From an uncultured Curvibacter sp. (GTDB lineage: Bacteria > Pseudomonadota > Gammaproteobacteria > Burkholderiales > Burkholderiaceae_C), in the NCBI GenBank assembly GCA_903834975.1, contig CAILKX010000160.1:1-60057 (forward strand): DNA of 60,057 bases, given 5' to 3'. The position numbers and the translations under genes were made by a program. This document shows, in pieces, positions 1 to 6,281 of this stretch; position 1 is the first letter of the stretch, and each line of letters begins with the position of its first letter. Under the pieces are notes generated by a model, which saw nothing but the letters and a program-made list of their open reading frames with translations, was not told the origin of the DNA and made no database searches.

Positions 1-1062
1 GACCCCAGCAGCCAAATCGCTTGCACGATTGGCGGCAATGTGGCCGAAAACTCGGGCGGCGTGCATTGCTTGAAATACGGCTTGACGGTGCACAACGTCC
101 TGCGCGTGCGCGGCTTCACGATGGCGGGCGAGCCCGTCACTTTCGGTAGCGAAGCGCTCGATGTGGCGGGGTTGGACTTGCTGACCATTCTGGTCGGCAG
201 CGAAGGCATGTTGGCCGTCACCCTAGAAGTGACGGTCAAGTTGGTGCCCAAGCCACAACTGGCGCGCTGCATCATGGCCAGCTTTGACGAGTTGCGCAAA
301 GCTGGGGACGCGGTTGCGCAGCTCATCGCCGCTGGCATCATCCCCGCTGGTTTGGAGATGATGGACAAGCGCATGACCGCCGCCGCCGAAGACTATGTGC
401 ACGCAGGCTACGACCTAGAGGCCGCCGCGATTTTGCTGTGCGAAAGCGATGGGACGCCCGAAGAGGTGGAAGAAGAAATTGGCCGCATGAGTGCGGTGTT
501 GTCCGAGTGTGGGGCCACGGCCATTGCGGTCAGCCAAAGCGAGGCCGAGCGTCTGCGGTTTTGGAGTGGCCGCAAAAACGCTTTTCCAGCCAGTGGCCGC
601 ATCAGCCCGGACTACATGTGCATGGACTCCACCATCCCGCGCAAACGGTTGGCCGACATTTTGGAAGCCATCGCCGAGATGGAGAAAAAATACCAGCTCG
701 GCTGTGTCAACGTCTTCCATGCCGGGGACGGCAACTTGCACCCCCTCATCATGTTTGACGCCAACGACCCCGATCAATTGCATCGCTGCGAATTGTTCGG
801 CGCCGACATTCTGGAAACCAGCGTCGCCATGGGCGGCACGGTGACCGGCGAGCACGGGGTTGGCGTTGAAAAACTCAACAGCATGTGCGTGCAATTCAGC
901 GAAGCCGAGCGCGATCAAATGTTGGGTGTCAAACGCGCCTTTGACCCGCAAATGCTGTTGAATCCCGGCAAGGTCATCCCGAGTAAAACCCGCTGCGCCG
1001 AATACGGCAAAGAACTGGTTCGGGGCGGTCTTTTAAAGCACCCCGAGTTGCCCCGCTTTTAA
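1..1062 (+). CDS. glcD: Glycolate oxidase subunit GlcD-like FAD-linked oxidase, C-terminal part
   Basis: Frame 1 is open from the first base, so the gene starts left of the window and the ORF-track start at 40 is internal. The first visible residues include IGGNVAENSGG, the end of the FAD_binding_4 (PCMH) domain typical of GlcD. The remainder is the FAD-oxidase C-terminal domain, with the histidine-rich FHAGDGNLHP motif and the GEHGVG motif that close GlcD and D-lactate dehydrogenases. The family oxidises glycolate (or D-2-hydroxy acids) to the keto acid and usually works with GlcE and GlcF, which would be outside this window. The gene is convergent with rep, with 14 bp between stop codons and no clear terminator. 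A D-lactate-type substrate cannot be excluded. Confidence 0.88.
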   Translation, partial: DPSSQIACTIGGNVAENSGGVHCLKYGLTVHNVLRVRGFTMAGEPVTFGSEALDVAGLDLLTILVGSEGMLAVTLEVTVKLVPKPQLARCIMASFDELRKAGDAVAQLIAAGIIPAGLEMMDKRMTAAAEDYVHAGYDLEAAAILLCESDGTPEEVEEEIGRMSAVLSECGATAIAVSQSEAERLRFWSGRKNAFPASGRISPDYMCMDSTIPRKRLADILEAIAEMEKKYQLGCVNVFHAGDGNLHPLIMFDANDPDQLHRCELFGADILETSVAMGGTVTGEHGVGVEKLNSMCVQFSEAERDQMLGVKRAFDPQMLLNPGKVIPSKTRCAEYGKELVRGGLLKHPELPRF

Positions 1063-1076
1063 GCCGGAGCGGCCAT

Positions 1077-3149
1077 TCAAGCGTTGGCTTTTTCAGCCGC
1101 CTTCGCCAAGGCGGCGCGTTCGGCAAACTCGGCGCGCAAAGCCCGCAGCTTTTCTCGGGGGTCTTCTTTGGCGGTGTGGGCCTCCAAGGCCATTTCTTCA
1201 ATAAAGCGACTGGCCACACCTGCCACGTAGTCACGGCCCTTTTTGCGGCGTCGCGTCCAACTCACGGCCAGGGTCTTTTGGGCGCGGGTAATGCCCACAT
1301 ACATCAAGCGCCGCTCTTCTTCAATGCGGGTGGCGTTCTTCGTCAAGGCGTCTTCGGTGGAGGCCAACTCGTCGTCTAATTTGAAGGGCAACAGGCCCTC
1401 GTTCACGCCAATCAATTGCACATGCGGCCACTCCAAGCCCTTGGCGGCGTGCAGGGTCGACAAGGTCACGACGTTTTGATCTTGTTCACGGTCGCTCAGC
1501 GTTGACAGCAGGGAAATGGTTTGCGCCACTTCCAACAAACTTTTGACTTCATTGCCCGTCACGACGCCCGCGGTGTCGTCAATTTGACCGCCGCAGCGAG
1601 CCGCCATCCAGTCGCAAAACTCCATCACGTGGGTCCAACGCGTGGCGGCGGCTTTTTCATTGTCTTCGCCATCATAAAGGTGGCGCTCGTAGTCCATCTC
1701 TTTCAGCCATTCGGTCAAGAAAGCCCTCGCCTCTTCGGCCCCTTTGGCAGCTTTGGCGCGGTATTCCAAGTCGTTCACATAACGGCCAAACTCTTCCAGG
1801 CTGCCCATGGCGCGGGCGCTGAGCATGCTGGGCAATGAGGCGCTGAAAATCGATTCAAACAAGCTCAGCTTGTACAGGCTCGCAAAGTGGCCAAGCTGCG
1901 CCAAGGTTTGGTGGCCAATGCCCCGTTTGGGCGTGGTGATGGCGCGCAAAAAGGCCGGGTCGTCGTCGCCGTTGACCCAAAGACGGAACCAGGCGCACAA
2001 ATCTTTGATTTCTGACCGGTCAAAAAAGCTTTGTCCGCCCGACACCTTGTAGGGAATTTGTGCTTTGCGAAGGGCCTGTTCGAGCTGGCGTGCTTGGTGA
2101 TTTGCGCGGTACAAAATGGCAAAGTCTCGAAATTCTTTGTGCTGCGATTGGGCCCGCAAACTTTGGATGCGCGCCACCGCCCGCTCCGCCTCGTGCTCTT
2201 CGTGATCGGCCAGAACCACCCGCACCGGTTCGCCTTCACCGAGTTCTGAAAAAAGCGTTTTCGGAAACAATTTGGGGTTGCTTTGAATGACCGCATTGGC
2301 CGCCCGCAAAATGGCTGAGGTGGAGCGGTAGTTTTGCTCCAGCTTGATGACCTTGAGCTCGGGGAAGTCGAGCGGTAGCTTTTTCAGATTGTCCAAGGTC
2401 GCGCCGCGCCATCCGTAAATCGATTGGTCGTCGTCACCCACCGCCGTGAAGCGGGCGCGCTCACCCACCAACAGTTTGAGCACCTCGTATTGGGTGGCGT
2501 TGGTGTCTTGGTATTCGTCCACCAAAACATGGCCCATAACGGCTTGCCATTTCGCGCGCACCTCGGGAAAGTCGCGCAAGAGCTTCAGCGGCAAGCCAAT
2601 CAAATCATCAAAGTCCACGCTTTGGTAGGCACTCAAACGCTCTTCGTACCGCGCCATGATCTCGGCGGTGGACCGTTCGATGTCGTTGCTGGCTTGGGCG
2701 GCGGCTTGGGCGGCGTTCAGACCTTGGTTTTTCAAGGCACTGATGGCCCATTGCCATTGCTTGGCCGTGGCGGTATCGACGCTTCCACCGCAGTCTTTCA
2801 AGATGCTGGTCACGTCATCGGTGTCCAAAATGCTGAATTGGGGTTTCAAGCCCAGCGCACCGCCGTCTTCGCGCATGAGGCGAACGCCGAGGGCGTGGAA
2901 GGTGCAAATCACCAAGTCCTTGGCGGCGCGCCCCATCAACCCTTTGGCCCGTTCGCGCATTTCGGCGGCGGCTTTGTTGGTGAAGGTGATCGCGGCGATG
3001 CGTTTGGCGGGCAAGCCGGCTTCCAGCAAGGCCGCCATTTTGTGCGTGATCACACGGGTTTTGCCCGAGCCGGCACCCGCCAAAACCAGGCAAGGTCCTG
3101 ACCAATGGTTGACCGCTTCAAGTTGTGCCAGGTTCAGGCCAGAGGACAT
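1077..3149 (-). CDS. rep: ATP-dependent DNA helicase Rep (UvrD/Rep superfamily 1)
   Basis: A 690-residue SF1 3'-5' helicase used in replication restart and clearing of protein roadblocks. Visible motifs are Walker A GAGSGKT at about residues 25-31, ITFTNKAA (motif Ia), VDEYQDTN (motif II), GDDDQSIYGWRG (motif III), QNYRS (motif IV) and LSTLHAAKGLEW followed by RLMYVGITRA (motifs V/VI). Length matches E. coli Rep (about 670) better than UvrD (about 720), and it lacks the long UvrD tail. It lies 64 bp downstream of priA on the same strand; a small stem-loop (GGCTTG/CAAGCC) sits in the gap. Its neighbour PriA is also a restart factor, so the pair probably forms a replication-restart unit. Confidence 0.93.
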   Translation of the reverse strand: MSSGLNLAQLEAVNHWSGPCLVLAGAGSGKTRVITHKMAALLEAGLPAKRIAAITFTNKAAAEMRERAKGLMGRAAKDLVICTFHALGVRLMREDGGALGLKPQFSILDTDDVTSILKDCGGSVDTATAKQWQWAISALKNQGLNAAQAAAQASNDIERSTAEIMARYEERLSAYQSVDFDDLIGLPLKLLRDFPEVRAKWQAVMGHVLVDEYQDTNATQYEVLKLLVGERARFTAVGDDDQSIYGWRGATLDNLKKLPLDFPELKVIKLEQNYRSTSAILRAANAVIQSNPKLFPKTLFSELGEGEPVRVVLADHEEHEAERAVARIQSLRAQSQHKEFRDFAILYRANHQARQLEQALRKAQIPYKVSGGQSFFDRSEIKDLCAWFRLWVNGDDDPAFLRAITTPKRGIGHQTLAQLGHFASLYKLSLFESIFSASLPSMLSARAMGSLEEFGRYVNDLEYRAKAAKGAEEARAFLTEWLKEMDYERHLYDGEDNEKAAATRWTHVMEFCDWMAARCGGQIDDTAGVVTGNEVKSLLEVAQTISLLSTLSDREQDQNVVTLSTLHAAKGLEWPHVQLIGVNEGLLPFKLDDELASTEDALTKNATRIEEERRLMYVGITRAQKTLAVSWTRRRKKGRDYVAGVASRFIEEMALEAHTAKEDPREKLRALRAEFAERAALAKAAEKANA

Positions 3150-3192
3150 TTAAATACTTTTAAAAAGACAATTTTAGAAGGCGTTTGCCGGG

Positions 3193-3207
3193 GGCTTGTC
3201 GCAAGCC
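3193..3207 (-). other. Small stem-loop between priA and rep
   Basis: GGCTTG-TCG-CAAGCC is a perfect 6-bp stem with a 3-nt loop in the 64-bp gap. No T-run follows it on either strand, so it is not a convincing intrinsic terminator. It may stabilise or separate the two transcripts. Confidence 0.3.
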
Positions 3208-3213
3208 GACCCC

Positions 3214-5406
3214 TCAAATCGCTTGCGGATCCACATCCACCGCCCAGCGAATCAAACCTTTGTGCTCAGGCAAAGCGCGGGTGCTGTGCAGGGTGGCTTG
3301 CCAGGCCGTTAAAAAGGCCTGCAACGCACTGCGCGAGGTGGATTCCAACAGCATTTGTGCCCGTTCCACGTTGGCCACACGTTGCAGGCTCATCGGCACG
3401 GCTGAAAACCGAAAAACCTGTTCGGCGCCCGCCAACTCAGCACCCGCGGCACTCGCGGCGTTCAAAAAAGACTGCGCCACAGCCTGGGTTCGGGCCTCGG
3501 CGCGCACCAAGGCTTGGAAAGTGAAGGGGGGCATACCGGCCTCTTGCCGTTCCTTCAATTGGGCCTCGGCAAAAGCGGGGTAATCATGGGTTTTTAACGC
3601 TTCGAACAAAGGGTGGGTGGGGTGGTCAGTCTGGACCCAGAGTTCGGCCTGACTGCCTTGTTTGGCTAAAAAGGCGGCATCTCGCCCCGCTCGCCCACCG
3701 GCTTGCATGAGCAGGGCAAACAAGCGCTCGGGGGCGCGAAAGTCGCTGGAGAACAAGGCGCTGTCGGCGTTGACCACGGCGACCAAGGTGACACGGCGGA
3801 AGTCATGGCCTTTGGCAATCATTTGTGTGCCCACCAAAACATCCACTTCGGCGTCGTGCACTTGTGCGAGTTGGGCTTCCAAACTGCCTTTGATCTTGGT
3901 GGTGTCCGCGTCGATGCGCACCATTTGAATCGGTTGGCCATTGGGCTTTCTTTGCGTTTGCAATAACGCTTGAAGATGTTCCTCGATTTTTTCGGTGCCC
4001 CGTCCGAGACTGGCGATGTCGAGGTTGCCACAGTCGGGACAAGCCTTGGGAACAGGTTGCGAAAAACCGCAGTGGTGGCAACGCAGGCTGCGGTCGATTT
4101 TGTGAAAAACCCGAAATGCGCTGCAGTGCGGGCATTCGCTTTTCCAACCGCAATCGGCGCAAAACAAAACGGGCGCATAGCCTCGGCGGTTCAAGAACAC
4201 CATCACCTGTTCGCCGCGCGCGATGCGTTCCTGAATGGCTTGCAACAAGGGCGGTGAAATCACCGCGCCTTTGGGTTGGCGACCCATGTCAACCCGGCGC
4301 ACCGTGGGCAACTGGGCCCCTGTGCCCACCCTGGAGGGCATGTGCAATCGCTGGTAGCGACCCCCTTCGTTGGCGGGCCGGCTGTGGTGCCAGCTTTCCA
4401 AGGAGGGGGTGGCCGAGCCCAAAATAACCTTGATGCCCTCGTTTTGAGCGCGGTAAACCGCCAAATCACGCGCCGAATAACGGGCGCCTTCTTGTTGTTT
4501 GTAACTCGGGTCGTGCTCTTCATCGACCACGATCAACTGGAGGTGCGGCATGGAGGCAAAAATGGCCATCCGCGTGCCGAGCACCATGCGCGCCGCGCCG
4601 GTATGGGCCGCGAGCCACGCTTTCAGGCGTTGCGCCGGCGTCATGCCGCTGTGCAAGGAGACGACGGACTGCTCACCCCAAGTCGGCTCGAAGCGTTGCC
4701 GAAAGCGCTGCTCCAATTGGGGCGTGAGGTTGATTTCGGGCACCATCACCAAGACTTGGGCCAAGGGGTCCAGCTCGAGTATGCGCTGCACCGCTTGTAA
4801 ATACACCTCGGTCTTGCCGCTGCCTGTGGCGCCGAACAACAAGAAGGGACCTGGGGACTCTTCAATGGTTTGCAGCACTTGCTGCTGTTCCGCCGACAAC
4901 AGCAGCGCGCCAGAAGTCGGGGCACTTTCTAAAACGGAAGCGTCCGACGGGGTTTCTGTGGATTTGGAAATGGCAATTGACCGTTTGGCCAGGCGCCGGG
5001 CCATTTGCGCGCCATCCAACGCCCGCAACTGCGGCGGCAAGGCGGCCAGGGCCACCTCACCCAGACCGCGCTGGTAATAACGGGCAGCAAAGCCGACCAA
5101 TTGTCGCCAAGCTGCCGATAAAACAGGCAGCTGTCCGGCCTCGCTGAGTGGTCCTGTGATGTGGCGGGCTGCGTAAAGGGACGCCGTGTCAGACGGGCGC
5201 TCCGGCTCGAGGGAGGGGGGGGTATCCCAAACCACGCCCAATGTTTCGCGGGTGCCCAACGGGACGCGAACCAAGGTGCCCGGCGGCAGCGCTTCATCGC
5301 TGAGGTAAGTCAGCGGGCCCGACAGTCCGCTGTGCGCGGGGGTTTGGACAAGGACTGACAGGCGACAACTCATGGGCAAATTGTCCCCCATTTCGACCGC
5401 TGTCAT
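3214..5406 (-). CDS. priA: Primosomal protein N' (replication restart helicase PriA)
   Basis: A 730-residue SF2 helicase that reloads the replisome at collapsed forks. The N-terminal 3'-DNA-binding domain is at about 1-110. Walker A reads GATGSGKTEVY, the DEAH-like box is VVDEEHD, and a cysteine-rich zinc insert contains four CxxC pairs (CADC, CPHC, CHHC, CPDC), the hallmark of PriA. The C-terminal helicase half contains VLVGTQMIAKGHDF. The start used is the first ATG; an ATG at 5373 (residue 12, MSCRLSVLVQ) is an equally plausible start. Upstream lies the gene-free DnaA-box region, so a promoter for priA should be there. Rep follows downstream in the same direction. Confidence 0.94.
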   Translation of the reverse strand: MTAVEMGDNLPMSCRLSVLVQTPAHSGLSGPLTYLSDEALPPGTLVRVPLGTRETLGVVWDTPPSLEPERPSDTASLYAARHITGPLSEAGQLPVLSAAWRQLVGFAARYYQRGLGEVALAALPPQLRALDGAQMARRLAKRSIAISKSTETPSDASVLESAPTSGALLLSAEQQQVLQTIEESPGPFLLFGATGSGKTEVYLQAVQRILELDPLAQVLVMVPEINLTPQLEQRFRQRFEPTWGEQSVVSLHSGMTPAQRLKAWLAAHTGAARMVLGTRMAIFASMPHLQLIVVDEEHDPSYKQQEGARYSARDLAVYRAQNEGIKVILGSATPSLESWHHSRPANEGGRYQRLHMPSRVGTGAQLPTVRRVDMGRQPKGAVISPPLLQAIQERIARGEQVMVFLNRRGYAPVLFCADCGWKSECPHCSAFRVFHKIDRSLRCHHCGFSQPVPKACPDCGNLDIASLGRGTEKIEEHLQALLQTQRKPNGQPIQMVRIDADTTKIKGSLEAQLAQVHDAEVDVLVGTQMIAKGHDFRRVTLVAVVNADSALFSSDFRAPERLFALLMQAGGRAGRDAAFLAKQGSQAELWVQTDHPTHPLFEALKTHDYPAFAEAQLKERQEAGMPPFTFQALVRAEARTQAVAQSFLNAASAAGAELAGAEQVFRFSAVPMSLQRVANVERAQMLLESTSRSALQAFLTAWQATLHSTRALPEHKGLIRWAVDVDPQAI

Positions 5407-5473
5407 TTGGCCGATTTCACTCCCAATTTACTGCTATTTTCGAAGCTAAGTGCTTGATTTTAGGGGGTCCTTT

Positions 5474-5532
5474 GACCCATCCAAAATTTATGTGGATAAC
5501 TTTGTTGATAACCTCAGATGACCCATCCAAAA
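5474..5532. repeat. Direct repeat pair GACCCATCCAAAA
   Basis: The 13-mer GACCCATCCAAAA occurs at 5474-5486 and again at 5520-5532 (46-bp spacing), bracketing the first DnaA box. It is not part of any gene. Confidence 0.85.
5491..5511 (-). promoter_or_regulatory. DnaA box pair 1
   Basis: TGTGGATAA (5491-5499) is the exact complement of the TTATCCACA consensus. TGTTGATAA follows at 5503-5511, a one-mismatch box exactly 12 bp on. The 20 bases from 5491 recur identically at 6096. Confidence 0.65.
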
Positions 5533-5595
5533 CGCTGTATTTTCAAGGCTTTCACCAGAGTGCACAGAAAACCAGCATTCCCAATGACCTATATA

Positions 5596-5608
5596 AATCA
5601 ACAAGTTA
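5596..5608 (+). promoter_or_regulatory. IHF-consensus match 1
   Basis: AATCAACAAGTTA fits the IHF consensus WATCAANNNNTTR exactly and is nearly identical to the second match at 5957. IHF bending is a common component of bacterial origins. A consensus match alone does not prove binding. Confidence 0.35.
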
Positions 5609-5676
5609 GCGAGGTACAACGCGGTCTAAATGCCGCACCAGAAGAGATCAAAAAGGATCAGGGTTTGCTCTAGAAA

Positions 5677-5685
5677 TGTGCATAA
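5677..5685 (-). promoter_or_regulatory. Relaxed DnaA box
   Basis: TGTGCATAA fits the relaxed DnaA consensus TTWTNCACA on the minus strand and has the same orientation as the perfect boxes around it. Confidence 0.45.
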
Positions 5686-5691
5686 GTAATC

Positions 5692-5748
5692 ATTTTTGGC
5701 TTTCATATAACACCTTTTTTAACCTTTTTGAGCCGAATTTTTGGCTTT
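5692..5748. repeat. Direct repeat pair ATTTTTGGCTTT
   Basis: The 12-mer ATTTTTGGCTTT occurs at 5692-5703 and 5737-5748 (45-bp spacing), close to the 46-bp spacing of the other repeat pair in this region. No gene covers it convincingly. Confidence 0.8.
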
Positions 5749-5851
5749 GGGTCGGGTGATCAATAAAGGCCGCCACCAAACCGTCGAATTGACCTTTGTT
5801 TGATGGCCTAAACCCTTGATTGATAGGCGCTTATTTTTTGACCGCCATCGC

Positions 5852-5860
5852 TGTGGATAA
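5852..5860 (-). promoter_or_regulatory. DnaA box 2
   Basis: Perfect TGTGGATAA. The match to the other two perfect boxes extends to TGTGGATAACTTTG (14 bases). Confidence 0.6.
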
Positions 5861-5956
5861 CTTTGAGGGTAAGTGACCCCAATCAGCGTGAAAGCCAAGC
5901 CCATCAAGGCTTCCATCACGTTGCTGGGAAAATAGGCAAGTTAAAAAACACTGTGT

Positions 5957-5969
5957 AATCAACAACTTA
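5957..5969 (+). promoter_or_regulatory. IHF-consensus match 2 in an A/T-rich stretch
   Basis: AATCAACAACTTA fits WATCAANNNNTTR exactly. It lies in the most A/T-rich part of the region (about 5941-6005), which would be the candidate unwinding element. Confidence 0.35.
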
Positions 5970-6026
5970 AGAAAAACCAAAAGCAGCTACAAATTTTTTT
6001 AACAAGATCACAAGGCGGCCCTGGTG

Positions 6027-6035
6027 GGTGGATAA
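6027..6035 (-). promoter_or_regulatory. Single-mismatch DnaA box
   Basis: GGTGGATAA differs from the TGTGGATAA box at one position. It has the same orientation as the other boxes and lies 61 bp before DnaA box pair 3. Confidence 0.35.
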
Positions 6036-6095
6036 ACCGCGTCCACACACACTTTGGGCGGCCAAAACATGGCGCCATGCGGCTTTCGCCGAGGT

Positions 6096-6116
6096 TGTGG
6101 ATAACTTTGTTGATAT
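6096..6116 (-). promoter_or_regulatory. DnaA box pair 3
   Basis: Perfect TGTGGATAA (6096-6104) followed 12 bp on by TGTTGATAT (6108-6116). The first 20 bases duplicate 5491-5510 exactly. Confidence 0.65.
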
Positions 6117-6222
6117 CACGCTTTTGAAAACCGACTTCGCGGCGGTGGCGGCGGCTTGGTTTGGCGATAAAGGATTTTCACCAAATGAAAAACGTTTTAA
6201 ATCAGTGACTTACAAAAAGCCA

Positions 6223-6239
6223 TGCATTCAAAAAATGCA
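6223..6239 (-). terminator. Weak hairpin downstream of dsbD
   Basis: TGCATT/AATGCA stem with a 5-nt loop, 43 bp beyond the dsbD stop codon. On the minus strand it is followed by TGGCTTTTTG. The stem is short and A/T-rich, so termination here is only a possibility. Confidence 0.3.
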
Positions 6240-6281
6240 ATCCCTTGGGTGGGCTTCCCTCCAAGCCTCTGTGCACAAGTG

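Larger units (their letters stand above)
5407..6281. other. 875-bp gene-free, origin-like region with clustered DnaA boxes
   Basis: No credible gene lies between priA and dsbD; the two ORFs here (5719-5919 minus, 6028-6369 plus) have no family features. The region is visibly richer in A/T than its neighbours. It holds three perfect DnaA boxes (TGTGGATAA at 5491, 5852 and 6096), one relaxed box (TGTGCATAA at 5677) and one single-mismatch box (GGTGGATAA at 6027), all in the same orientation. It also has secondary TGTTGATA(A/T) boxes 12 bp after the first and last perfect boxes, two IHF-consensus matches, an A/T-rich stretch at about 5941-6005 and several direct repeats. This is the architecture of a bacterial replication origin or of a DnaA-titration site. 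The usual oriC neighbours (dnaA, dnaN, rpmH, mnmG, parAB) are absent, so I call it origin-like, not oriC. Confidence 0.55.

Noticed and set aside
5719-5919. 66-aa minus-strand ORF in the origin-like region
   Set aside because: No ribosome binding site, no family features, and it spans a DnaA box and direct repeats.
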